NCBI GenBank assembly: GCA_900539765.1 | Contig: UQDF01000001.1 | Coordinates: 46,387 to 110,386, forward strand | Direction of reading: 5' to 3' | DNA: 64,000 nucleotides | Source of the DNA: an uncultured Porphyromonas sp. | GTDB taxonomy: Bacteria > Bacteroidota > Bacteroidia > Bacteroidales > Porphyromonadaceae | Made by a program: the position numbers and the translations under genes | Shown: positions 25,067 through 34,997 of the stretch, piece after piece | Numbering within the stretch: the first letter of the stretch is position 1 | How the letters are laid out: every line of letters begins with the position of its first letter | Notes under the pieces: model-generated | Database searches by the model: none | Seen by the model: the letters and a program-made list of their open reading frames with translations, nothing else | Told to the model about the DNA's origin: nothing

Positions 25067-26884
25067 ATGAAACCATTCTCTCGTTTGGCTGGGGTGGCTA
25101 TCCCCCTCTTTAGCCTGCGTCGCCAAGGCGATGCGGGCTGTGGTGACTTTGCCGCTCTGGAGGCGTTTGCGCCAGTGGCTGAGCGAATGGGTATGCGTAT
25201 TATACAGTTGCTCCCGCTGGAAGACACCACCCTCTATGGCGATAGTCGTGACTCCTATCCTTATCGACCACTAGCCTCTACGGTACTCAACCCGATCTAC
25301 ATAGCGGTAGATCAGCTTCCTCCACTCAAAGATCAGCAACTGGAGCAGGAGCTACGTGCAGAAGCTGAGCGACTGAGTGCGCAAAAGACCTTTGACTATA
25401 CCGAGGTGTGGCAGCTCAAGCGACGCTGGCTGTGGGCCTCCTTTACGGAGCAGGTGGACGCTTCGCGGTACTTCTCCGATATGATCAATCGCTATGCACG
25501 GCTGACGCTCAGGAATGTCCCTTTAAAAAGCACCCCGATCTGGCACTACTGGGTTTGCGAGCGAATGATTCTAGATCTATTTCCCGATTTAGATCGCGAG
25601 GAGTGGGACTTCTGGGATGCGATGGAGCGGGTCAAGGAGCTGGAGGCGGAAAACAAAGCCTTAGTTGTCCGTACGGGCAACTTCTACGCTTACTGCTATA
25701 TGGTAGCGCAGCGACAGATGCGCCGTGCCGTGGCAACGATTCGTCAGCATGGGCTAGCACTCATGGGAGACTTGACTGTGGGGATAGATCCGCATGCAGC
25801 AGACACGATTGCTTACCCGGGCGACTTTAACAAGCGGCTCTCATGCGGAGCTCCTCCTGACTACTTCTCTCCCGATGGGCAGAACTGGGGCATCGTGACT
25901 TGTCGTGGAAACTCGGAAATGCTGTGGCAAGAGCGCTTTGCCTATCTAGAGCGCTTCTATGACTACCTGCGTGTGGATCACGTGCTGGGCTTCTTCCGTA
26001 TGTGGTCCATACCTCGTGACGGACGCTCTGGGATGCTGGGTTACTTCGTCCCCTCTCTGCGCTACTCGGAGGAGCGGATCGCAAAGCTAGGACTCTCCGA
26101 GACGCTACGACCTGAGTGGATAGCACCGATCGATAAGCCTGCGACGACGCAAGAGGTGCTCTGGGTCGCCTGCATTGATGGTGGCTACGTGCCTCGCTAC
26201 GATGTGGCGAGTACTGAGCGCTTTGCTACACTATCGCCCGACCAGCAGGAGCGTATGCGAGCCGTATGCGAGGAGTACTATTATAGTGCCAATGAGGAGC
26301 TGTGGCGAAAGCGTGGACTAGAGCGTCTATCCTTTATGCAGGAGCTCACGAGCATCCATCTCTGCGCTGAGGATCTGGGCATGGTGCCTCAGTGCGTCTA
26401 CCCCGTTCTAGAGGAGCTCGGCATCCTCAAGCTGTACGTAGAGCGCATGCCTAAGAGTGCTGGCATCGAATTTGAGGCGGCACCATACTTTTCCGAGGAT
26501 AGTGTCGCCACCACCTCGACGCACGACTGTGCCCCACTACGTCTCTGGTGGGCGGAAGACGCTGCGCGGTCTCGTCGCTACTACGACTACTTCCTCGCCG
26601 ACTACGGCGTCCCCTACGACACCACGCTCACGCCCGAGCTGGCGGAGATTATCGTGCGCCGTCACTTAGAGAGTAGCTCTCGACTCTGCATACTGCCGCT
26701 GCAAGACTGGCTAGCCTTGAGTCCTGAGCATTGCGCCATCGTGGATCCGCATAGCGAGCAGATCAATGATCCGAGCAATCCTCATCATGTCTGGAGCTAT
26801 CGTATGCCTATCCGTGTCGAGCAGCTCCCTGACGACTGGATACGACAGCTTCGTCAGATGATCTCAGAGACTCATCGGCTGTAA
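25067..26884 (+). CDS. malQ: 4-alpha-glucanotransferase
   Basis: A GH77 amylomaltase that transfers alpha-1,4-glucan segments between malto-oligosaccharides in the cytoplasm. LRVDHVLGFFRMW (nucleophile Asp near residue 304), CAEDLGMVP (acid Glu near 436) and TSTHDCAPLRLWW (third acid near 487) are the active-site motifs; SDGQNWG corresponds to the substrate loop. At 605 residues it lacks the two N-terminal CBM20 starch-binding domains of the larger Bacteroidota and plant DPE2 forms. It starts directly with LAGVAIPLFSLRR. No other glycogen gene is adjacent. Confidence 0.92.
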   Translation: MKPFSRLAGVAIPLFSLRRQGDAGCGDFAALEAFAPVAERMGMRIIQLLPLEDTTLYGDSRDSYPYRPLASTVLNPIYIAVDQLPPLKDQQLEQELRAEAERLSAQKTFDYTEVWQLKRRWLWASFTEQVDASRYFSDMINRYARLTLRNVPLKSTPIWHYWVCERMILDLFPDLDREEWDFWDAMERVKELEAENKALVVRTGNFYAYCYMVAQRQMRRAVATIRQHGLALMGDLTVGIDPHAADTIAYPGDFNKRLSCGAPPDYFSPDGQNWGIVTCRGNSEMLWQERFAYLERFYDYLRVDHVLGFFRMWSIPRDGRSGMLGYFVPSLRYSEERIAKLGLSETLRPEWIAPIDKPATTQEVLWVACIDGGYVPRYDVASTERFATLSPDQQERMRAVCEEYYYSANEELWRKRGLERLSFMQELTSIHLCAEDLGMVPQCVYPVLEELGILKLYVERMPKSAGIEFEAAPYFSEDSVATTSTHDCAPLRLWWAEDAARSRRYYDYFLADYGVPYDTTLTPELAEIIVRRHLESSSRLCILPLQDWLALSPEHCAIVDPHSEQINDPSNPHHVWSYRMPIRVEQLPDDWIRQLRQMISETHRL

Positions 26885-26943
26885 GCGCATCGCTTCACTT
26901 TTCTCCCAAACTTCTAACAACAATCCCCCCCTACATATCATCT

Positions 26944-28935
26944 ATGCGAAAGCTTAATACAAAAGAGATCAAACAACTCACGGAGCAAGGATGTCAAGCG
27001 CAAGACTGGTCCTTGATTCGCGTTCATAGATACTTTGATGCTAGTCGCTGTCAGCAGGTTCACTTCATCGGTAAGTGTGAGATAGGCGACAATCGTGGTG
27101 GTCGTCCCTCCGAGGAGGAGCCGAGCTACGACGAGCACTACCGCCTGGCGCACGCTAAGCTGGTCAACTGTACCATCGGCGACCGAGTCATCATCGACGG
27201 CGTGCGGGACTGTATCTCGCATTACGACATCGGTGACGATGTGGTGATCCACGACATAGCAACTCTCAAGGTAACGGGCGAGACCGCTTTCGGCAATGGC
27301 ACCCACGTGGAGGTGCTCAACGAGACAGGTGGTCGTGAGGTGCCTATCTGCGATATCCTGACCGCTCAGACCGCTTACATGCTGGCGATGTATCGCCATG
27401 ACAAGGATCTGCAGGCGGCACTCTCTAAGCTCGTCGAGGAGTATACCGCTTCCGTGCGGTCGGATCGTGGTACCATCGGTGAGAGTTCTCAGATCAGACA
27501 TTGCGGTCTTATGACCAATATCAAGGTGGGCCCTCACAGCTCTATCATCGGTGCCTCGGTGCTAGAGAATGGTTCGGTCAATAGTACGCCACTGAGCCCT
27601 ACGAAGGTTGGCTACGGGGTGATCTGTCGGGACTTTGTCTTTTCGGCTGGTTGTGTGGTCGCTGACGGCTCCAACGTCTCCCGCTGTTTCGTTGGTCAGG
27701 GTTGCTCGGTGACCCATCTATTCAGTGCGCACGACTCGCTCTTCTTTGCCAACTGTCAGTGCGAAAACGGTGAGGCTTGTGCCGTCTTTGCGGGTCCCTT
27801 TACAGTCACGATGCACAAGAGTAGTCTGCTGATCGCTGGTTACTACTCTTTCCTCAATGCGGGCAGTGGCTCTAACCAAAGCAACCACTTGTACAAGCTC
27901 GGTCCCATTCACCAAGGCATCGTAGAGCGTGGTAGCAAGACCACCTCCGACTCCTATATTTTGTGGCCTTCGCGTATCGGGGCTTTCAGCTTGATTATGG
28001 GGCGTCATGTGGATCATATTGACTCGTCAGACTTCCCCTTCTCCTATCTTATAGAGAATGACAACCAGACCTACTTGGTGCCAGGTACCAACCTACGTAG
28101 CGTCGGGACTATCCGTGATACCAAGAAGTGGCCTAAGCGTGACAAGCGTCACCCCGAGGAAAAGCTCGACTGCATCAACTACAACCTCCTCTCACCCTAT
28201 ACGGTCGGGAAGATGTACAAGGGGTGGCATAAGCTCAAAGCTCTCGAGTCTCACCTTGGTAGCTCTAATGCGACCTATATCTATCACGACATGCACATTC
28301 GTCATAGCTCCCTCGTCAAGGGGTGTCGCTACTACGAGATGGGTATCGTCAAGTTCCTCGGGAACTCACTCATTCAGCGTATTCAGGAGCAAGCACCCAA
28401 GAGTAAGAGCGAGCTGATCGCCCGTCTGCGACCTACCAGCAATGAGGGTCTCTCAGATTGGCTCGACCTAGCTGGTATGATCGCTCCACGTCGGCTCGTA
28501 CGCAGCCTGATCACACAGATTAAAGAGGGGCAGATCAAGACGCTCCAAGAGGTCAACGTCGCCATCCGCTCCATACATAGTCGCTACTATGAGATCGAGT
28601 GGCACTGGGCGTACGATCTGCTCCTGCGGTGGTACGACATATCGGCTAAGGATCTCTCCGTGGAGCGGGTCGTCCAGATGATCAAAGAGTGGCAAGAGAC
28701 TGTCATCACGCTAGACGAGTGTCTGCTCAAGGATGCTCACAAGGAGTTTGAGATGCTCACGCAGGTAGGCTTCGGCATAGACCTCGATGGCGATCACAAC
28801 CGTCGCATCGACTTCGAGCAGGTGCGAGGCAACTATGAGGACAATGCCTTCGTTGCAGAGGTACACGACCATATACGTCGCAAGAAGCTCCTCGGCGAGA
28901 CGATCCTTGCGCAGATAGACGCGCTCCCCGAGTGA
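26944..28935 (+). CDS. DUF4954 family protein
   Basis: 663 residues. The N-terminal two-thirds show the short hydrophobic repeats of a left-handed beta-helix, as in bacterial hexapeptide-type transferases (TIGDRVIIDGVRDC, YDIGDDVVIHDIATL, IKVGPHSSIIGASVL, SRIGAFSLIMGRHV). The C-terminal third is alpha-helical. This architecture, from MRKLNTKEIKQLTEQG onward, matches the Bacteroidota DUF4954 family, often compared with nucleotidyl- or acyltransferases but without an assigned reaction. It has no signal peptide, so it should be cytoplasmic. It follows malQ by 59 bp and could be co-transcribed. Confidence 0.8.
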   Translation: MRKLNTKEIKQLTEQGCQAQDWSLIRVHRYFDASRCQQVHFIGKCEIGDNRGGRPSEEEPSYDEHYRLAHAKLVNCTIGDRVIIDGVRDCISHYDIGDDVVIHDIATLKVTGETAFGNGTHVEVLNETGGREVPICDILTAQTAYMLAMYRHDKDLQAALSKLVEEYTASVRSDRGTIGESSQIRHCGLMTNIKVGPHSSIIGASVLENGSVNSTPLSPTKVGYGVICRDFVFSAGCVVADGSNVSRCFVGQGCSVTHLFSAHDSLFFANCQCENGEACAVFAGPFTVTMHKSSLLIAGYYSFLNAGSGSNQSNHLYKLGPIHQGIVERGSKTTSDSYILWPSRIGAFSLIMGRHVDHIDSSDFPFSYLIENDNQTYLVPGTNLRSVGTIRDTKKWPKRDKRHPEEKLDCINYNLLSPYTVGKMYKGWHKLKALESHLGSSNATYIYHDMHIRHSSLVKGCRYYEMGIVKFLGNSLIQRIQEQAPKSKSELIARLRPTSNEGLSDWLDLAGMIAPRRLVRSLITQIKEGQIKTLQEVNVAIRSIHSRYYEIEWHWAYDLLLRWYDISAKDLSVERVVQMIKEWQETVITLDECLLKDAHKEFEMLTQVGFGIDLDGDHNRRIDFEQVRGNYEDNAFVAEVHDHIRRKKLLGETILAQIDALPE

Positions 28936-28977
28936 TCTAGCAGACCATTACATAGTACCCATCGAGGAAATTCAGAA

Positions 28978-29144
28978 ATAGCCACGTAGGAAATCAGAAA
29001 TCCTCACGTGGCTATTTTTTATTCTCCACGTAGGCGCATATCATTTCCTCCGAAGTTTCATTTGATTCCTCCGAAGTTTTATTTCGTCTCTACGTAGGCA
29101 TTTTTGATTTGCCACGTGAAGATTTGAAAACTTCCACGTGGGGA
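28978..29144 (-). repeat. 167-bp multi-palindrome element, copy B (inverted)
   Basis: Reads ATAGCCACGTAGG ... CCACGTGGGGA, the reverse complement of the module order of copy A, with the core TCCTCCGAAGTTT ... GATTCCTCCGAAGTTTT in the middle. It lies between DUF4954 and the ychF promoter. Confidence 0.85.
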
Positions 29145-29246
29145 TCGAACTCTCTTCTTGGCACCTCAAAATAGATATTGGTCGTGGTCGGAGGCTGACG
29201 ACTAGTTGCGCTTTGAGCATTCCCCCTCAGACAGCAAGATAATTAG

Positions 29247-29254
29247 TACCTTTG
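29247..29254 (+). promoter_or_regulatory. -7 box for ychF
   Basis: TACCTTTG, 64 bp before the ychF start. Confidence 0.7.
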
Positions 29255-29317
29255 CAGGAGAGCCGAGCTGACACGACAGCGAGGCGTCGTTACGTTGTAT
29301 ACTTATCCTTATAATAT

Positions 29318-30421
29318 ATGTCGCTACAGTGCGGTATCGTAGGACTACCCAACGTTGGTAAGTCCACTTTGTTTAACTGCTTGTCGAATGCTAAGGCGCA
29401 GTCGGCCAACTTCCCCTTCTGCACGATCGAGCCCAACGTCGGGGTCATCACCGTGCCAGATGAGCGTCTCAATAAGTTGGTCGAGATGGAGCACCCTAAG
29501 CGTACGGTGCCTGCCACGGTAGAGATTGTCGACATAGCGGGACTGGTCAAGGGTGCTAGCCAGGGGGAGGGACTAGGTAATAAGTTCCTCTCTAACATCC
29601 GTGAGACCGATGCGATCATACACTTGCTGCGCTGCTTCGACGATGACAACATCACGCATGTCGATGGCTCCGTAGATCCTGTGCGGGACAAAGAGATCAT
29701 CGACACTGAGCTACAGCTTAAGGATCTAGAGACGGTGCAGACGCAGCTCAAGAAGTCCGAGCGACAGGCTCAGACGGGTGGCGACAAGCAGGCAAAGATC
29801 CGTGTAGCGCTCCTCAAGCGTATCGAGGAGGCACTGCTGCAGGGGCTTAACGCTCGCTCGGTGACGCCAGAAAACAAAGACGAGGAGCAGGCGTTGCGAG
29901 ACCTTTTCCTCCTGACGGCTAAGCCAGTCCTCTACGTCTGCAATGTCGACGAGGCGAGTGCTGCCACGGGCAATGCTTATGTGGAGGCCGTTCGCAAGGC
30001 TATCGCTAACGAGGATGCGGAGCTACTGGTCGTATCGGCGCATATCGAGAGCGAGATAGCAGAGCTGGAGGAGTATGAGGAGCGTCAGCTCTTCCTACAG
30101 GAGCTGGGGCTGGAGGAGACGGGCGTCAACCGCTTGATCCGTGCCGCCTACAAGTTGCTCAACCTCGAGACCTTCTTTACGGCGGGTGCTGATGAGTGCC
30201 GTGCTTGGACTTTTGTCAAGGGGAGCAAGGCTCCTCAATGTGCAGGCATCATACATACTGACTTCGAGCGTGGCTTCATACGTGCTGAGGTGATCAAGTA
30301 TGAGGACTACGTGCACTACGGCTCCGAGACGGCTGTCAAGGAGGCTGGACGTATGGCGGTCGAGGGTAAGGACTACATCGTGCAGGACGGAGACATTATG
30401 CACTTCCGCTTCAACGTATAG
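29318..30421 (+). CDS. ychF: redox-regulated ATPase YchF
   Basis: 367 residues, the usual length of this Obg-related protein, which prefers ATP. G1 GLPNVGKSTL (about 8-17), G3 DIAGLVKGASQGEG (about 68-81) and a VCNVDEA segment (replacing the classical NKxD) are present. The C-terminal TGS domain runs from about 280 (TFFTAGADECRAWTF to YIVQDGDIMHFRFNV). YchF binds ribosomes and is linked to stress and catalase control in other bacteria. It has its own promoter and is followed 42 bp later by guaA. Confidence 0.95.
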   Translation: MSLQCGIVGLPNVGKSTLFNCLSNAKAQSANFPFCTIEPNVGVITVPDERLNKLVEMEHPKRTVPATVEIVDIAGLVKGASQGEGLGNKFLSNIRETDAIIHLLRCFDDDNITHVDGSVDPVRDKEIIDTELQLKDLETVQTQLKKSERQAQTGGDKQAKIRVALLKRIEEALLQGLNARSVTPENKDEEQALRDLFLLTAKPVLYVCNVDEASAATGNAYVEAVRKAIANEDAELLVVSAHIESEIAELEEYEERQLFLQELGLEETGVNRLIRAAYKLLNLETFFTAGADECRAWTFVKGSKAPQCAGIIHTDFERGFIRAEVIKYEDYVHYGSETAVKEAGRMAVEGKDYIVQDGDIMHFRFNV

Positions 30422-30463
30422 CCTCTCTAGTACAAAGTATTAACACCGAAACAGAATCAACCT

Positions 30464-31984
30464 ATGCCGGACAAAATAATTATCGCAGACTTTGGGTCGC
30501 AGACCACACAGCTCATAGGTCGTCGTCTGAGAGACCTCAACACTTACTGCGAGATAGTCCCCTACAACAAGATCCCCACAGACCTGACGGGCGTCCGTGG
30601 CATTATCCTCTCGGGCAGCCCTTACTCGGTCTATGCTGAGGAGGCTTTTACCGCAGACATAGCAGCCATCCGTGGACGGTTACCGATACTGGGTATCTGC
30701 TACGGAGCGCAGTTGATGGTGCATCAGAGCGGAGGTGCCGTGGAGAACTCCAACACCCGTGAGTACGGAGCCTCTACGCTACAACTGGTGGACAAGGGCG
30801 ACCCGCTGCTCGCAGGGCTCTCGCCACAGCACACGGTCTGGATGTCGCACGGAGACACGATCACCCGTCTTCCTGAGGGCTTTAAGGTGATCGCCTCGAC
30901 TCCCTCGGTGCAGTATGCCGCTTATAGGATAGCGGGCGAGGAGACGTGGGGTGTACAGTTTCACCCAGAGATACATCATAGTGAGGAGGGTACGAAGCTC
31001 CTCGACAACTTTGTCACGCTCTGTGGCATCAAGGGCGAGTGGTCGTCCGAGTCTTTCATCGAGAGTAGCATCGCCTCGATTCGGGCGCAGGTAGGTGACG
31101 AGCAGGTCATTATGGCGCTCAGTGGAGGCGTGGACAGTTCGGTTGCAGCGGTCCTCCTACATCGTGCTATCGGCGATCAGCTCACCTGTATCTTTGTGGA
31201 TCATGGGCTGATGCGACTAGGCGAGGCGGAGCAGATCTTGGCAGACTACAAGGCACTTGGACTAGGATGTATCAAGGTCGATGCGAGCGCTAAGTTCCTC
31301 GGCGACCTAGCTGGCGTTCGTGATCCCGAGGCTAAGCGTAAGGTGATCGGCCGGGACTTCATTGAGGTCTTTGAGGCTGAGGCGAAGAAGCTTCCGCAGG
31401 CTCGTTGGCTGGGGCAGGGAACTATTTATCCCGACATCATCGAGTCTATCAACATTACGGGCAAGGTGATCAAGAGCCATCACAACGTGGGTGGACTGCC
31501 TGAGCGTATGCACCTGAAGCTGGTGGAGCCACTGAAGCATCTCTTTAAGGATGAGGTGCGTCGTGTCGGTTTGGCTCTGTCTATGCCACGACATATGATC
31601 TTTCGCCACCCCTTCCCAGGACCAGGTCTAGGCATTCGCGTGCTGGGCGAGGTGACTCCTGAGAAGGTGGCTATCCTCCAGCAGGCGGACAAGATATACA
31701 CTGACATGCTCCGCAAGTACAACCTCTACGATGAGGTGTGGCAGGCGGGAGCTATCCTGCTACCGGTGCAGAGTGTCGGCGTCATGGGTGACGAGCGTAC
31801 CTATGAGTACACGGTGGCACTGCGTGCCGTGACGAGCGTCGATGCGATGAGTGCTGACTGGGCTCGGCTGCCGTATGACTTCCTCGCAGAGGTCTCTAAC
31901 GAAATCATAAATAAGGTGCGTGGCGTCAATCGTGTCTGCTACGATGTATCGTCAAAGCCACCCGCAACGATTGAGTGGGAGTAA
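30464..31984 (+). CDS. guaA: GMP synthase (glutamine-hydrolysing)
   Basis: Converts XMP to GMP. The N-terminal class I glutaminase has the nucleophile GICYGAQLM (Cys near 78) and the catalytic FHPEIHH (His and Glu near 168). The ATP pyrophosphatase domain has [11 protein letters not shown] (near 220), and the C-terminal dimerisation domain ends KPPATIEWE. 506 residues is a little short of the 510-525 common in other phyla. guaB lies downstream at 35901, so the two-step IMP-to-GMP route is encoded within 6 kb, though in separate units. It follows ychF closely. Confidence 0.96.
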   Translation: MPDKIIIADFGSQTTQLIGRRLRDLNTYCEIVPYNKIPTDLTGVRGIILSGSPYSVYAEEAFTADIAAIRGRLPILGICYGAQLMVHQSGGAVENSNTREYGASTLQLVDKGDPLLAGLSPQHTVWMSHGDTITRLPEGFKVIASTPSVQYAAYRIAGEETWGVQFHPEIHHSEEGTKLLDNFVTLCGIKGEWSSESFIESSIASIRAQVGDEQVIMALSGGVDSSVAAVLLHRAIGDQLTCIFVDHGLMRLGEAEQILADYKALGLGCIKVDASAKFLGDLAGVRDPEAKRKVIGRDFIEVFEAEAKKLPQARWLGQGTIYPDIIESINITGKVIKSHHNVGGLPERMHLKLVEPLKHLFKDEVRRVGLALSMPRHMIFRHPFPGPGLGIRVLGEVTPEKVAILQQADKIYTDMLRKYNLYDEVWQAGAILLPVQSVGVMGDERTYEYTVALRAVTSVDAMSADWARLPYDFLAEVSNEIINKVRGVNRVCYDVSSKPPATIEWE

Positions 31985-32020
31985 CCTTTCGCTCAGTCTA
32001 CTACTTAATATCTATTCAAT

Positions 32021-32842
32021 ATGTCTACCTATAAAGCTACCGATAGTCGCAAGGTGACCACCCGACGACTACTCGAGATGAAGGAGCGTGGAGAGAAGAT
32101 CTCTATGCTCACGGCCTACGACTACTCTGCAGCACAGATCATCGATGCTGCGGGTATGGATGTGATCCTCGTAGGTGACTCCGCCAGTAATGTGATGGCG
32201 GGTAATGTGACTACGCTGCCTATCACGCTCGACCAGATGATATACCACGGCAAGAGCGTGATGAAAGCGGTGCAGCGCGCACTGGTCGTCGTAGACCTCC
32301 CCTTCGGCTCTTATCAGGGCAACTCGAAGATCGCTCTAGAGAGTGCAATCAAAGTGATGAAAATCACCCATGCTGATGCGATCAAGATCGAGGGGGGTAG
32401 CGAGATCCGTGAGTCGGTAGAGCGTATCCTATCGGCTGGCATCCCGATCATGGGGCACCTCGGACTGACTCCTCAGTCGATCAATAAGTTTGGCTCTTAT
32501 GCTGTCCGTGCTAAGGAGCAGGAGGAGGCCGACAAGCTACTGGCTGACGCACATCTACTAGAGGAGCTAGGTTGCTTTGCGCTCGTACTAGAGAAGATCC
32601 CAGCACCGCTGGCTACCCAGGTCGCCTCTGAGCTAACGATCCCCGTCATCGGCATCGGAGCTGGCGGTGGGGTAGATGGACAAGTCCTCGTCATGCACGA
32701 TATGCTCGGCATCACGCAAGGCTTTAGTCCTCGCTTCTTGCGTCGCTACGCTGACCTAGGATCTATGATGACCGAGGCGGTGCAGCACTACATAGCCGAC
32801 GTCAAGAGCCAAGACTTCCCCAACGAGGAGGAGTCTTACTAG
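32021..32842 (+). CDS. panB: 3-methyl-2-oxobutanoate hydroxymethyltransferase
   Basis: The first committed step of pantothenate synthesis, adding a hydroxymethyl group from methylene-THF to ketoisovalerate. Recognisable blocks are [24 protein letters not shown] (metal site), GGSEIRESV and [10 protein letters not shown], plus the late [21 protein letters not shown]. At 273 residues it is typical. The gene starts 36 bp after guaA, so it may share that transcript. No other pan gene is nearby. Confidence 0.95.
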   Translation: MSTYKATDSRKVTTRRLLEMKERGEKISMLTAYDYSAAQIIDAAGMDVILVGDSASNVMAGNVTTLPITLDQMIYHGKSVMKAVQRALVVVDLPFGSYQGNSKIALESAIKVMKITHADAIKIEGGSEIRESVERILSAGIPIMGHLGLTPQSINKFGSYAVRAKEQEEADKLLADAHLLEELGCFALVLEKIPAPLATQVASELTIPVIGIGAGGGVDGQVLVMHDMLGITQGFSPRFLRRYADLGSMMTEAVQHYIADVKSQDFPNEEESY

Positions 32843-32870
32843 TTCTCAACTCCGCAAATCTCACGATCAG

Positions 32871-32911
32871 CGACATGTAGGGAGACTCGGCTCGTGCTTT
32901 CCTACATGTCG
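32871..32911 (+). terminator. hairpin after panB
   Basis: CGACATGTAGG (32871-32881) pairs with CCTACATGTCG (32901-32911). There is no clear T-tract, so termination is uncertain. The dispersed GCAAATCT motif (32845-32866) lies directly before it. Confidence 0.45.
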
Positions 32912-32984
32912 TTAATGATCTCATTTACCCGATTTGTAAACTTGAAAGCCGAGACGTCGCAACCACCGTTTATTATTAAAGTCG

Positions 32985-32992
32985 TACCTTTG
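32985..32992 (+). promoter_or_regulatory. -7 box for prs
   Basis: TACCTTTG, 32 bp before the prs start. Confidence 0.7.
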
Positions 32993-33023
32993 TGGCACTG
33001 ATTGTCTCTATACTGATAATATA

Positions 33024-33962
33024 ATGAACGAACTACCCTACCTAGTATTTGCTGGCTCAGCCTCTCAGAACCTCGCCGAGAAGATCTGTGATGCATTGGG
33101 CTGCCCCCTGGGCAAAATGCGAACCGAACACTTTGCCGATGGCGAGTTTGCCGTATCTTACGAAGAGAGCATCCGTGGCAAAGATCTCTTTCTCGTCCAG
33201 TCGACCTATCCTAATGCCGACAACATCATGGAGCTCCTACTCATGATCGATGCGGCAAAGCGCGCCTCCGCACACTACATCACAGCGGTCATACCCTACT
33301 TCGGATGGGCTAGACAAGATCGCAAAGATAAGCCCCGTGTCTCCATCGGCGCTAAGCTGATGGCTGACCTACTCTCTGTGGCTGGCATCACCCGTCTCAT
33401 CACGATGGATCTACACGCAGACCAGATACAAGGGTTCTTCAACGTACCAGTGGATCACCTATACGGCTCTACCGTCTTCACAGAGTACATCGAGCAAAAC
33501 CTCCCCATAGACAACCTCTGCATCGCTACACCAGACGTAGGAGGTACCAAGCGTGCCAACAGCTACGCACGCCACTTTGGCGTACCTATGGTCATCTGCC
33601 ACAAGCGTCGCGCTAAGGCAAATGAGGTGGCCGAGATGACCATCATCGGTGACGTCTCTGGCAAAGATGTAATCCTCGTGGACGACATCGTCGATACGGC
33701 TGGCACTATGACCAAAGCTGCAGACCTCATGCTTGAGCATGGAGCTAAGTCTGTCAGAGCCTTTGCGACTCACGCTGTCATGAGTGATCCTGCCACGAAG
33801 CGTATCGACCAGTCTGGTCTGACGGAGATGATCTTTACCGACTCGATACCTTACTCTAAGAAAAGCGAGAAGGTACGCATCATCAGCGTTGCCGAGCTCT
33901 TTGCCGAGTCTATCCGTCGTGTCTGTAGCCACGAGTCTATCAGCTCGCTCTACACTTTCTAG
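33024..33962 (+). CDS. prs: ribose-phosphate pyrophosphokinase
   Basis: Makes PRPP from ribose 5-phosphate and ATP for purine, pyrimidine, His and NAD synthesis. Class I signatures are all there: the N-terminal LAEKICDALGCPLG and FADGEFAVSYEES, the catalytic flexible loop near HKRRAKANEVAEM, the divalent-cation motif DLHADQIQGFF, and the PRPP loop VDDIVDTAGTMTKA. 312 residues is normal. It has its own promoter and is followed by a terminator, so it is likely monocistronic. Confidence 0.96.
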   Translation: MNELPYLVFAGSASQNLAEKICDALGCPLGKMRTEHFADGEFAVSYEESIRGKDLFLVQSTYPNADNIMELLLMIDAAKRASAHYITAVIPYFGWARQDRKDKPRVSIGAKLMADLLSVAGITRLITMDLHADQIQGFFNVPVDHLYGSTVFTEYIEQNLPIDNLCIATPDVGGTKRANSYARHFGVPMVICHKRRAKANEVAEMTIIGDVSGKDVILVDDIVDTAGTMTKAADLMLEHGAKSVRAFATHAVMSDPATKRIDQSGLTEMIFTDSIPYSKKSEKVRIISVAELFAESIRRVCSHESISSLYTF

Positions 33963-33982
33963 ACACTGACCTCCGATACAAG

Positions 33983-34030
33983 GATACCCTAGCTGACTCC
34001 CCGATGAGCCAGTTAGGGTATCTTCCCTTT
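33983..34030 (+). terminator. rho-independent terminator after prs
   Basis: GATACCCTAGCTGACT (33983-33998) pairs with AGCCAGTTAGGGTATC (34007-34022) with a few mismatches, followed by TTCCCTTTT. Confidence 0.75.
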
Positions 34031-34076
34031 TCTATAAAAGGGACTACACGTGATCTCGTTCTAATCTCTTTTTTCG

Positions 34077-34084
34077 TACCTTTG
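34077..34084 (+). promoter_or_regulatory. -7 box for the bamD operon
   Basis: TACCTTTG, 30 bp before the bamD ATG. The preceding TTCTAATCTCTTTTTTCG resembles the shared module seen before fur and thrE. Confidence 0.7.
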
Positions 34085-34113
34085 CGTGCAATAGTATCCT
34101 GTAGATATTAAGT

Positions 34114-34926
34114 ATGACAAGACAAACGCTCCTCAGCCTCTTAGCTCTCAGCTGGCTCCTGCTCACTAGTAGCTGCGCTGAGTATATGCGCATACAAAAG
34201 TCTAAAGACCCCACGCTCCGCTACTCCTACGCCAAGAAGTACTACAACGAGGGTAAGTACAGTCGTGTGGCAGAGCTCATGGTCGACGTCTTACCGCACT
34301 ATGAAGGTACGCAAGAGGGTGCACAGGCTCTCTATATTATGGCCGATGCACTCCTACAGGACAAGCAGGAGTCGAGTGCTGCCGAGTACTTTCGTAGGCT
34401 GTACAGCAAGTACCCACAAGACCCCCGAGCCGCAGAGGCTCACTACAAGACGGGACTAGCACTTTATCGTATAGCTCCCGATCCACGCCTAGATCAGTCT
34501 GTAACCTATAGTGCGCTCAAGGAGCTACAAAGCTTCTTAGAGGCTCACCCTCAGAGCGAGCATCGTAAGGAGGTCGAGCAGATGCTTTTCGACCTGCAAG
34601 ACAACCTAGCCAAGAAGGAGCTGATCACCGCTGACCTATACTATAACCTAGGCACTTACCTAGGCAATAACTATATATCGGCCATCATCACGGCTCGCAA
34701 TGCCCTCAAATCTTATCCCTACACCAAGCATCGTGAGGATCTACTCTTTATCATTGTAGAGGCTTCCTACCAGCAGGCGATCAATAGTGTAGAGAGCAAG
34801 AAGCAGGGACGACTACGCGAGGTCATAGATGCATACTATAACTATGAGAATGCCTTCCCCGATGGGAAGCACCTCAAGCGTGCTAAGACACTACGTGATC
34901 GTGCACAGCGCATGATCGTTAGCTAG
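34114..34926 (+). CDS. bamD: outer membrane assembly lipoprotein BamD
   Basis: 270 residues. Lipoprotein signal with Cys in LLLTSSCAEYMRIQ (near 21). Tandem TPR helices follow (for example RYSYAKKYYNEGKYSRVAEL; AAEYFRRLYSKYPQDPRAAEA; ISAIITARNALKSYPYTKHRE). This is the Bacteroidota BamD arrangement, a periplasmic helper of BamA in outer-membrane barrel assembly. It is first in a bamD-rpoZ-DUF4293 run common to Bacteroidota. It probably is essential, as in other Gram-negatives. Confidence 0.92.
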   Translation: MTRQTLLSLLALSWLLLTSSCAEYMRIQKSKDPTLRYSYAKKYYNEGKYSRVAELMVDVLPHYEGTQEGAQALYIMADALLQDKQESSAAEYFRRLYSKYPQDPRAAEAHYKTGLALYRIAPDPRLDQSVTYSALKELQSFLEAHPQSEHRKEVEQMLFDLQDNLAKKELITADLYYNLGTYLGNNYISAIITARNALKSYPYTKHREDLLFIIVEASYQQAINSVESKKQGRLREVIDAYYNYENAFPDGKHLKRAKTLRDRAQRMIVS

Positions 34927-34997
34927 ACAACGGCTGCGAGACGAGGTAAATCCTCTTCCCACACCACACTCACATACTAAGACTCCATTATCGCATT

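Noticed and set aside
26938..27537. 199-codon frame antisense to the DUF4954 gene
   Set aside because: A shadow of the codon pattern of the real gene on the other strand; the opposite frame is full length with a clear beta-helix pattern.
33459..33932. 157-codon frame antisense to prs
   Set aside because: Shadow of prs; no support.
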